Assembly (NCBI RefSeq): GCF_027579695.1
Contig: NC_083570.1
Coordinates: forward strand, 5,673,001-5,737,000
From: Neoarius graeffei
Lineage: Eukaryota > Chordata > Actinopteri > Siluriformes > Ariidae
Direction: 5' to 3'
Length of the DNA stretch: 64,000 nucleotides
The notes under the pieces were generated by a model. That model did no database searches and was not told the DNA's origin. It saw nothing but the letters and a program-made list of their open reading frames with translations. Shown piece after piece: positions 52,867 through 62,791 of the stretch (positions are counted from its first letter, which is position 1; every line of letters begins with the position of its first letter). A program made the translations under genes and the position numbers.

Positions 52867-52878
52867 ACGGGCATTGTT

Positions 52879-53108
52879 AGGGCCCGAGCCCTATGGGCGA
52901 AGGCCCTATTGTTCTTGTAAGAGTTCACTATTATTAGGGCCCGAGCCCTATAGGGCGAAGGCCCTATTGTTCTTGTAAGAGTTCACTATTATTAGGGCCC
53001 GAGCCCTATGGGCGAAGGCCCTATTGTTCTTGTAAGAGTTCACTATTATTAGGGCCCGAGCCCTATAGGGCGAAGGCCCTATTGTTCTTGTAAGAGTTCA
53101 CTATTATT
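52879..53108 (+). repeat. 57/58-bp tandem repeat, four units
   Basis: Starts at 52879, 52936, 52994 and 53051. Each unit reads AGGGCCCGAGCCCTAT(A)GGGC, GAAGGCCCTATTG, TTCTTGTAAGAGTTCACTAT, TATT. The longer units hold the palindrome GCCCTATAGGGC; the one-base-shorter units lack one A. Confidence 0.97.
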
Positions 53109-53138
53109 ATTCTTCCGTCTTCTTCTTCTTCTTCTTTA

Positions 53139-54780
53139 TTTTTCTCCGCTGTTGGGCCATTTTCGGGGCGCTTGCCATGGGCGAAAACGCACCAAATTTG
53201 GCACCAGTTCCGAGAATTGCCACCGCTACTCAGAACCAAAAGCCCAAACTTGGCCGGGGCTCAGGGCCTCTATAGCGCCCCCTAAGTCGTTGTGATTTTG
53301 GTCTCCCGCATTAAGGTGCCTGGTTGCCATGTAGTTTGTAGTAGTGGCATGCCTTTTGGTACGCATATGTATCTCACTAAGCCGGACAAAAATGTAATGC
53401 CAATGCATTAGCCACGCCCAACAGGAAGTGAGGTAATTTCACTTTTGTGCGAAATGCATGGCCTCGAAGACGGCGCAACTCCTCCTAGACCGTTCATAGT
53501 AATGTCACCAAAATTGATACACATCATCTACAGACACGGCTGACAAAAGTTACTAAATACGTTTCACGTAGCATTAACCGTTCAGAAGTTATACGTCAAT
53601 CAATTTTCGATGCAAAATTTATCATGCTTGAAAATTCATAACAAATCTTCTGATTGCTCAAAACTGCTCATACTTCACACGCAAATCACTCATTGGGCTT
53701 CTGACATGTTACCCAATTTCTGTGATATTTCGCCACTGGGGGCGCTATTTTTGGGCAAAAAATCCAATCTTTCCTCAAATTTGGTCAAACTTCACGGCCA
53801 CCCTCTTACTACCTCCCATGTCATGTATACCACATTTTGGGAATTTTCGTCCTTGGGGGGCGCTGTTTTTGGCCGACGCAATTGCTCCAAAACGGGTTTT
53901 TGGTAAATGATTCCATAATGCTTTTCCTTCACACCACTACCTTGTGATAGTACGTTGCTGTTGTAGCCACTTATTTTTCCAAATCATAATCGCTCACGTA
54001 CAGCGTAGCGCCACCTACTGACATGGGAAAAACCAAAAAATTTATTCCTCAAAAATCTATATCTCATCTTCTACTTACTCAATTGTCATCAAACTTCATA
54101 CGCAAACTCTTCATAGCTCATCTCACATATACGCCAAATTTTGTGCACTTTCGCCACTGGGGGCGCTATTTTGGGGCAAAAAATCCAATCTTTCCTCAAA
54201 TTTGGTCAAACTTCACGGCCGCCCTCTTCCTACCTCCCATGTCATGTATACCACATTTTGGGAATTTTCGTCCATGGGGGGCGCTGTTTTTGGCCGACGC
54301 AATTGCTCCAAAACGGGTTTTTGGTAAATCATTCCATAATGCTTTTCCTTCACACCTCTACCTTGTGATAGTACGTTGCTGTTGTAGACACTTATTTTTC
54401 CAACTCATAATCGCTCATGTACAGCATAGCGCCACCTACTGACATGGGAAAAACCAAAAAATTTATTCTTCAAAAATCTATATCTCATCTTCTATTTACT
54501 CAATTGTCATCAAACTTCATACGCAAACTCTTCATAGCGCACCTGACATATACGCCAAATTTTGTGCACTTTCGCCCCTGGAGGTGCTGGTTATGGCAAA
54601 AATGTTATTGCAGCTTCTGATTTGTCAAACTTGGCAAGCAAACTCTTTTCAAGACCCTTATTGGGGCGCTTGCCATGGTCGACAACGCACGAAATTTGGC
54701 TCCTTTTTCTTAGACTGCCACCGCTACTGAGAACCAGAAGCCAAGATCCAGGCGGGCCTCAGGGCCTCTATAGCGCCCCC
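53139..54780 (+). repeat. Array unit 1, with a 421-bp internal duplication
   Basis: GCCACTGGGGGCGCTATTTT occurs at 53732 and again at 54153, each followed by the same 400 bp (GGGCAAAAAATCCAATC ... TAGCGCCACCTACTGACATG). Other units have this block once. It ends at AGCGCCCCCCGAGCACC. Confidence 0.88.
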
Positions 54781-54960
54781 CGAGCACCGTACAGTGCGAG
54801 ACCCTATCGTTGCCATGTGTCCATTTCTGTGGTTTGTCGCCATTGTGGGAGTAATGTCTCTTGCCGAAGAAGCTGTGGAAGGTATTTCGCGGGGACGCAT
54901 GCCCCCGCCCCCCTTGGCCGCTGGCGCGAGGGCCGGTCGAGGCCGCTTGCGGCTTTAATT
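54781..54960 (+). repeat. GC-rich box 1
   Basis: From CGAGCACCGTACAGTGCGAG to CCGCTTGCGGCTTTAATT. It includes the imperfect palindrome GCACCGTACAGTGC, TTGGCCGCTGGCGCGAGGGC, and the terminal hairpin GCCGC-TT-GCGGC (54942-54953) followed by TTTAATT. Confidence 0.88.
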
Positions 54961-54988
54961 ATTCTTCCGTCTTCTTCTTCTTCTTCTT

Positions 54989-56215
54989 TATTTTTCTCCG
55001 CTGTTGGGCCATTTTCGGGGCACTTGCCATGTGCGAAAACGCACGAAATTTGGCACCACTTCCGAGAATTGCCACCGCTACTCAGAACCAAAAGCCCAAA
55101 CTTGGCCGGGGCTCAGGGCCTCTATAGCGCCCCCTAAGTCGTTGTGATTTTGGCCTCCCGCATTAAGGTGCCTGGTTGCCATATAGTTTGTAGTACTGGC
55201 ATGCCCTTTGGTACGCATATGTATCTCACTAAGCCGGACAAAAATGTATTGCCAATGCATTAGCCACGCCCAACAGGAAGTGAGGTAATTTCACTTTTGT
55301 GCGAAATGCATGGCCACGAAGACGGCGCAACTCCTCCTAGACCGTTCATAGGAATGTCACCAAAATTGATACACATCATCTACAGACATGGCTGACAAAA
55401 GTTACTAAATACGTTTCACGTAGGATACACCGTTCAGAAGTTATACGTCAATCAATTTTCACTTCAAAATTTTGCATGCTAAAAAATTCATAACAAATCT
55501 TCTAATTGCTCAAAACTGCTCATACTTCACACGCTAATCACTCATTGGGCTTCTGACATGTTACCCAATTTCTGTGATATTTCGCCACTGGGGGCGCTAT
55601 TTTTGGGCAGAAAATCCAATCTTTCCTCAAATTTGGTCAAACTTCACGGCCACCCTCTTACTACCTCCCATGTCATGTATACCACATTTTGGGAATTTTC
55701 GTCCATGGGGGGCGCTGTTTTTGGCCGACGCAATTTCTCCAAAATGGGTTTTTGGTTAATAATTCCATAATGCTTTTCCTTCACACCACTACCTTGTGAT
55801 AGTACGTTGCTGTTGTAGACACTTATTTTTCAAACTCATGATCGCTCATGTACAGCATAGCGCCACCTACTGACATGGGAAAAACCAAAAAATTTATTCT
55901 TCAAAAATCTATATCTCATCTTCTATTTACTCAATTTTCATCACACTTCATACGCAAACTCTTCATAGCTCTCCTGACATATACGCCAAATTTTGTGCAC
56001 TTTCGCCCCTGGGGGTGCTGGTTATGGCAGAAATGATATTGCAGCTTCTGATTTGTCAACCTTGGCAAGCAAACTCTTTACAAGACCCTTATTGGGGCGC
56101 TTGCCATGGTCGACAACGCTCGAACTTTGGCTCCTTTTTCTTAGACTGCCACCGCTACTGAGAACCAGAAGCCCAGATCCAGGCAGGCCTCAGGGCCTCT
56201 ATAGCGCCCCCTAAC
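54989..56215 (+). repeat. Array unit 2
   Basis: It starts after a (TTC)n tract with TTTCTCCGCTG and ends TATAGCGCCCCCTAACGTG. Contains the 60-codon minus-strand frame (55260-55078). Confidence 0.88.
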
Positions 56216-57197
56216 GTGTTGTGATTTTTGCCTCTCGCTTTAAGGTGCCTGGTTGCCATGTAGTTTGTAGTAGTGGCATGCCCTTTGGTACGCATATGTA
56301 TCTCACCAAGCCGGACAAAAATGTAATGCCAATGCATTAGCCACGCCCTACAGGAAGTGAGGTAATTTCACTTTTGTGCGAAATGCATGGCCACGAAGAC
56401 GGCGCAACTCCTCCTAGACCGTTCAAAGGAACGTCACCAAAATTGATACACATCATCTACAGACATGGCTGACAAAAGTTGCTAAATACGTTTCACATAG
56501 GGTACACCGTTCAGAAGTTATACGTCAATCAATTTTCAATGCAGAATTTTACATGCTTAAAAGTTCATAACAAATCTTCTACTTGCTCAACACTGCTCAT
56601 ACTTCACACGCAAATCACTCATTGGGCTTCTGACATGTGACCCAATTTCTGTGCTGTTTCGCCACTGGGGGCGCTATTTTTGGGCAGAAAATCCAATCTT
56701 TCCTCAAATTTGGTCAAACTTCACGGCCACCCTCTTACTACCTCCCATGTCATGTATACCACATTTTGGGAATTTTCTTCCATGGGGGGGCGCTGTTTTT
56801 GGCCCACGCAATTGCTCCAAAACGGGTTTTTGGTTAATAATTCCATAATGCTTTTCCTTCACACCACTACCTTGTGATTGTACGTTGCTGTTGTAGACAC
56901 TTATTTTTCCAACTCATAATCGCTCATGTACAGCATAGCGCCACCTACTGACATGGGAAAAACCAAAAAATTTATTCTTCAAAATTCTATATCTCATCTT
57001 CTATTTACTCAATTGTCATCAGACTTCACACACAAACTCTTCATAGCTCACCTGACATTTACGCCAAATTTTGTGCACTTTCGCCCCTGGGGTGCTGATT
57101 ATGGCAAAAATGATATTGCAGCGTCTGATTTGTCAAACTTGGCAGGCAAACTCTTTTCAAGACCCTTATTGAGGCGCTTGCCATGGTCGACAACGCA
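56216..57197 (+). repeat. Array unit 3
   Basis: It joins unit 2 directly with no TTC tract. It ends early: CAACGCACGA is fused to AGTGCGAGAC of box 2, so about 100 bp usually found here are missing. Confidence 0.85.
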
Positions 57198-57368
57198 CGA
57201 AGTGCGAGACCCTATTGTTGCCATGTGTCCAATTCTGTGCTTTGTCGCCATTGTGGGAGTAATGTCTCTTGCCGCAGAAGCTGTGGAAGGTTTTTCGCAG
57301 GGACGCATGCCCCCGCCCCCCTTGGCCGCTGGCGCGAGGGCCCGTCGAGGCCGCTTGCGGCTTTAATT
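57198..57368 (+). repeat. GC-rich box 2
   Basis: It lacks the CGAGCACCGTAC start but is otherwise as box 1, ending GCCGCTTGCGGCTTTAATTA. Confidence 0.85.
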
Positions 57369-57409
57369 ATTCTTCCGTCTTCTTCTTCTTCTTCTTCTTC
57401 TTCTTCTTT

Positions 57410-58634
57410 ATTTTTCTCCGCTGTTGGGCCATTTTCGGGGCGCTTGCCATGGGCGAAAACGCACGAAATTTGGCACCACTTCCGAGAATTGCCACCGCTA
57501 CTCAGAACCAAAAGCCCAAATTTGGCCGGGGCTCAGGGCCTCTATAGCGCCCCCTAAGTCGTTGTGATTTTGGCCTCCCGCATTAAGGTGCCTGGTTGCC
57601 ATATAGTTTGTAGTACTGGCATGCCATTTGGTACGCTTATGTATCTCACTAAGCCGGACAAAAATGTAATGCCAATGCATTAGCCACGCCCAACAGGAAG
57701 TGAGGTAATTTCACTTTTGTGCGAAATGCATGGCCTCGAAGACGGCGCAACTCCTCCTAGACCGTTCATAGGAATGTCACCACAATTGATACACATCATC
57801 TACAGACATGGCTGACAAAAGTTACTAAATACGTTTCACGTAGGATTAACCGTTCAGAAGTTATGCATCAATCAATTTTCGATGCAAAATTTTACATGCT
57901 TAAAAATTCATAACAAATCTTCTGATTGCTCAAAACTGCTCATTCTTCACACGCAAATCACTCATTGGGCTTCTGACATGTTACCCAATTTCTGTGATGT
58001 TTCGCCACTGGGGGCGCTATTTTTGGGCAAAAATTCCAATCTTTCCTCAATTTTGGTCAAACTTCACGGCCACCCTCTTACTACCTCCCATGTCATGTAT
58101 ACCACGTTTTGGAAATTTTTGTCCATGGGGGGTGCTGTTTTTGTCCGACGCAATTGCTCCAAAACGGGTTTTTGGTAAATAATTCCATAATGCTTTTCCT
58201 TCACACCACTTCCTCGTGATAGTACGATGCTGTTGTAGACACTTATTTTTCCAACTCATAATCGCTCATGTACAGCATAGCGCCACCTACTGACATGGGA
58301 AAAACCAAAAAATTTATTCTTCAAAAATCTATATCTCATCTTCTATTTACTCAATTGTCATCAAACTTCATACGCAAACTCTTCATAGCTCACCTGACAT
58401 ATACGCCAAATTTTGTGCACTTTCGCCCCTGGGGGTGCTGGTTATGGCAGAAATGATATTGCAGCTTCTGATTTGTCAAACTTGCCAAGCAAACTCTTTA
58501 CAAGACCCTTATTGGGGCGCTTGCCATGGTCGACAACGCACGAAATTTGGCTCCTTTTTCTTAGACTGCCACCGCTACTGAGAACCAGAAGCCCAGATCC
58601 AGGCGGGCCTCAGGGCCTCTATAGCGCCCCCTTA
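57410..58634 (+). repeat. Array unit 4
   Basis: Preceded by the longest TTC tract (57372-57405). Same structure as unit 2; minus-strand 60-codon frame at 57680-57498. Confidence 0.88.
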
Positions 58635-59607
58635 CTCGTTGTGATTTTGGCCACCCGCATTAAGGTGCCTGGTTGCCATGTAGTTTGTAGTAGTGGCATT
58701 CCATTTGGTACGCATATGTATCTCACTAAGCCGGACAAAAATGTAATGCCAATGCATTAGCCACGCCCAGCAGGAAGTGAGGTAATTTCACTTTTGTGCG
58801 AAATGCATGGCCACGAATACGGCACAACTCCTCCTAGACCGTTCATAGGAATGTCACCAAAATTGATCCACATCATCTAGAGACATGGCTGACAAAAGTT
58901 ACTAAATAGGTTTCACGTAGCATAAACCGTTCAGAAGTTATACGTCAATCAATTTTCAGTGCAACATTTTACATGCTTAAAAATTCATAACAAATCTTCT
59001 ACTTGCTCAAAACTGCTCATACTTCACACGCAGATCACTCATTGGGCATCTGACATGTTACCCACTTTCTGTGATATTTTGCCACTGGGGGCGCTATTTT
59101 GGGGCAAAAATTCCAGTCTTTCCTCAAATTTGGTCAAACTTCACGGCCACCCTCTTCCTACCTCCCATGTCATGTATACCACATTTTGGGAATTTTCGTC
59201 CATGGGGGGTGCTGTTTTTGGCCGACGCAATTGCTCCAAAACGGGTTTTTGGTAAATTATTCCATAATGCTTTTCCTTCACACCACTACCTTGTGATAGT
59301 GCGTTGCTGTTGTAGACACTTATTTTTCCAACTCATAATCGCTCATGTACAGCATAGCGCCACCTACTGACATGGGAAAAACCAAAAATTTTATTCTTCA
59401 AAAATCTATATCTCATCTTCTATTTACTCAATTGTCATCAAACTTCATACGCAAACTCTTCATAGCTCACCTGACATGTACGCCTAATTTTGTGCACTTT
59501 CGCCCCTGGGGGTGCTGGTTATGGCAAAAATGATATTGCAGCTTCTGATTTGTCAAACTTGGCAAGCAAACTCTTTGCAAGACCCTTATTAGGGCGCTAT
59601 TATTATT
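58635..59607 (+). repeat. Array unit 5
   Basis: It joins unit 4 directly. The end is AGGGCGCTATTATTATTAGG, where the usual GGGGCGCTTGCC junction has been replaced. The only unit without the 60-codon minus-strand frame. Confidence 0.85.
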
Positions 59608-59793
59608 AGGGCCCGAGCACCGTACAGTGCGAGACCCTATCGTTGCCATGTGTCCAATTCTGTTCTTTGTCGCCATTGCGGGAGTAATGTCTCTTGCCGA
59701 AGAAGCTGTGGAAGGTTTTTCGCGGGGACGCATGCCCCCGCCCCCCTTGGCCGCTGGCGCGAGGGCCCGTCGAGGCCGCTTGCGGCTTTAATT
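59608..59793 (+). repeat. GC-rich box 3
   Basis: It begins with the full AGGGCCCGAGCACCGTACAG and ends GCGGCTTTAATT, then passes straight into the second 57/58-bp array, showing that both repeats share the AGGGCCCGAGC start. Confidence 0.9.
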
Positions 59794-60082
59794 AGGGCCC
59801 GAGCCCTATAGGGCGAAGGCCCTATTGTTCTTGTAAGAGTTCACTATTATTAGGGCCCGAGCCCTATGGGCGAAGGCCCTATTGTTCTTGTAAGAGTTCA
59901 CTATTATTAGGGCCCGAGCCCTATAGGGCGAAGGCCCTATTGTTCTTGTAAGAGTTCACTATTATTAGGGCCGTAGCCCTATAGGGCGAAGGCCCTATTG
60001 TTCTTGTAAGAGTTCACTATTATTAGGGCCCGAGCCCTATAGGGCGAAGGCCCTATTGTTCTTGTAAGAGTTCACTATTATT
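59794..60082 (+). repeat. 57/58-bp tandem repeat, five units
   Basis: Starts at 59794, 59852, 59909, 59967 and 60025. The fourth unit reads AGGGCCGTAGCCCTATAGGG, a private variant. Confidence 0.97.
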
Positions 60083-60104
60083 ATTCTTCTTCCGTCTTCT
60101 TCTT

Positions 60105-61332
60105 TATTTTTCTCCGCTGTTGGGCCATTTTCGGGGCACTTACCATGGGCGAAAACACACGAAATTTGGCACCAGTTCCGAGAATTGCCACCGCTACTCA
60201 GACCCAAAAGCCCAAACTTGGCCGGGGCTCAGGGCCTCTATAGCGCCCCCTAAGTCGTTGTGATTTTGGTCTCCCGCATTAAGGTGCCTGGTTGCCATGT
60301 AGTTTGTAGTAGTGGCATGCCATTTGGTACGCATATGTATCTCAATAGGCCGGACAAAAATGTGATGCCAATGCATTAGCCACGCCCAACAGGAAGTGAG
60401 GTAATTTCACTTTTGTGCGAAATGCATGGCCACGAAGACGGCGCAACTCCTCCTAGACCGTTCATAGGAATGTCACCAAAATTGATACACATCATCTACA
60501 GACATGGCTGACAAAAGTTACTAAATACGTTTCACGTAGCATACACCGTTCAGAAGTTATACGTCAATCAATTTTCGATGCAAAATTTTACATGCTTAAA
60601 AATTCATAACAAATCTTCTAGTTGCTCAAAACTGCTCATAATTCACACGCAAATCACTCATTGGGCTTCTGACATGTTACCCAATTTCTGTGATATTTCG
60701 CCACTGGGGGCGCTATTTTTGGGCAAAAAATCCAATCTTTCCTCAAATTTGGTCAAACTTCACGGCCACCCTCTTACTACCTCCCATGTCATGTATACCA
60801 CATTTTGGGAATTTTCGTCCATGGGGGGCGCTGTTTTTGGCCGACGCAATTGCTCAAAAACGGGTTTTTGGTAAATTATTCCATAATGCTTTCCCTTCAC
60901 ACCACTACCTTGTGATAGTACGTTGCTGTTGTAGACACTTATTTTTCCAACTCATAATCGCTCATGTACAGCATAGCGCCACCTACTGACATGGGAAAAA
61001 CCAAAAAATTTATTCTTCACAAATCTATATCTCATCTTCTATTTACTCAATTGTCATCAAACTTCATACACAAACTCTTCATAGCTCACCTGACATATAC
61101 GCCAAATTTTGTGCACTTTCGCCCCTGGGGGTGCTGGTTATGGCAAAAATGATATTGCAGCTTCTGATTTGTCAAACTTGGCTAGCAAACTCTTTACAAG
61201 ACCCTTTTTGGGGCGCTTGCCATGGTCGACAACGCACGAAATTTGGCTCCTTTTTCTTAGACTGCCACCGCTACTGAGAACCAGAAGCCCAGATCCAGGC
61301 GGGCCTCAGGGCCTCTTTAGCGCCCCCTAAGT
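60105..61332 (+). repeat. Array unit 6
   Basis: Preceded by a short TTC tract (60083-60103). Same structure as units 2 and 4. Minus-strand 60-codon frame at 60376-60194. Confidence 0.88.
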
Positions 61333-62594
61333 CGTTGTGAATTTGGCCTCCCGCATAAAGGTGCCTGGTTGCCATGTAGTTTGTAGTAGTGGCATGCCAT
61401 TTGGTACGCATATGTATCTCACTAAGCCGGACAAAAATGTGATGCCAATGCATTAGCCACGCCCAACAGGAAGTGAGGTAATTTCACTTTTGTGCGAAAT
61501 GCATGGCCACGAAGTCGGCGCACCTCCTCCAAGGCCGTTCATAGGAATGTCACCAAAATTGATAGACATCATCTACAGACATGGCTGACAAAAGTTCCTA
61601 AATACGTTTCACGTAGGATAAGCCGTTCAGAAGTTATACGTCAATCAATTTTCAATGCAAAATTTTACATTCTTAAAAATTCATAACAAATCTTCTAATT
61701 GCTCAAAACTGCTCATACTTCACACGCAAATCACTAATTGGGCTTCTGACATGTTACCCAATTTCTGTGATATTTCGCCACTGGGGGCGCTATTTTTGGG
61801 CAAAAAATCCAATCTTTCCTCAAATTTGGTCAAACTTCACGGCCACCCTCTTACTACCTCCCATGTCATGTATACCCCATTTTGGGAATTTTCGTCCATG
61901 GGGGGCGCTGTTTTTGGCCGACGCAATTGCTCCAAAACGGGTTTTTGGTAAATTATTCCTTAATGCTTTTCCTTCACACCACTACCTTGTGATAGTACGT
62001 TGCTGTTGTAGACACTTATTTTTCCAACTCATAATCGCTCATGTACAGCATAGCGCCACCTTCTGACATGGGAAAAACCAAAACATTTTTTCTTCAAAAA
62101 TCAATATCTCATCTTCTATTTACTCAATCTTGATCATACTTGATACGCACACTCGTAACAGGTCACCTGACATATCTCCCAAATTTTGTGAACTTTTGCC
62201 TCTGGGGGCGCTGTTTTCAGGCAACATTTTATATCTCGGCTTCTGATTGGTCAAACTTGATCAAACTTGACACAACAACTCTTCATAGGTCCCTTGACAT
62301 GTATACCAAATTTGGTGAACTTTCACCACTGGGGCCACTCATTGCGCTGTATCAGTTGCGGGAGAGGTGTTTCCAATCATGAGGCACCAGGAGTATGTTG
62401 TTTTTGTTGCCTTAAACACACATGACTTGTGGGGAATGGGTAGGCAGTCGGGAGCAAGTGTTGTAGCGTTACATACAGACTAATAGATGTCTAACAGAAG
62501 ACAATCCTATGTAGCTATAGCTTGGTGACTGAGGAGGTAAATACATTAATTTGGTTGGGAAGCCATGGCATAAAATTTTCTGTCCATGACAACA
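61333..62594 (+). repeat. Array unit 7, with alternative 3' part
   Basis: It follows the usual unit to about 62075, then switches to a different 3' part (ATATCTCGGCTTCTGATTGG, CCCTTGACATGTATACCAAA, to CAATCATGAGGCACCAGG at 62393), then 200 bp of unrelated sequence. The same alternative part appears at the window end in unit 8. Confidence 0.85.
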
Positions 62595-62760
62595 TCTCAG
62601 CGCACCGTGTACTCTGTGTCCGATTCTGTGCTTTGTCGCCATTGCGGGAGTAATGTCTCTTGCCGAAGAAGCTGTGGAAGGTATTTCGCGGGGACGTATG
62701 CCCCCGCCCCCCTTGGCCGCTGGCGCGAGGGCCCGTCGAGGCCGCTTGCGGCTTTAATTA
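62595..62760 (+). repeat. GC-rich box 4
   Basis: It starts with a degenerate CAGCGCACCGTGTACTCTGT and then matches boxes 1-3 through GCCGCTTGCGGCTTTAATTA. Confidence 0.85.
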
Positions 62761-62791
62761 TTCTTCTTCTTCCGTCTTCTTCTTCTTCTTT

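Larger units (their letters stand above)
45241..52878 (-). mobile_element. L2-like LINE, minus strand, interrupted by Harbinger and gypsy insertions
   Basis: The 3' end (left) carries the pentanucleotide repeat (GCCTT)n and the tail shared with 31116-31290. The coding sense on the minus strand runs: 52866-52684 (ELLSVNKCNEFASFFKGKI), 52706-52244 (VVKPLLKKNNLDPSVLNNYRP and FQSGFRANHSTE), 47352-46713 (LDLSAAFDTVDH, GVPQGSILGP, CYADDTQIY), and 46027-45562 (AFSYYAVHLWNQLPEDI and SFKSRLKTKLF). Removing the two insertions gives an almost continuous RT. The 5' end is missing: the satellite array begins at 52879. Confidence 0.88.

Noticed and set aside
52879-53108. 57-bp repeats as a CRISPR-like array
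   Set aside because: There are no unique spacers between repeats and the context is eukaryotic.
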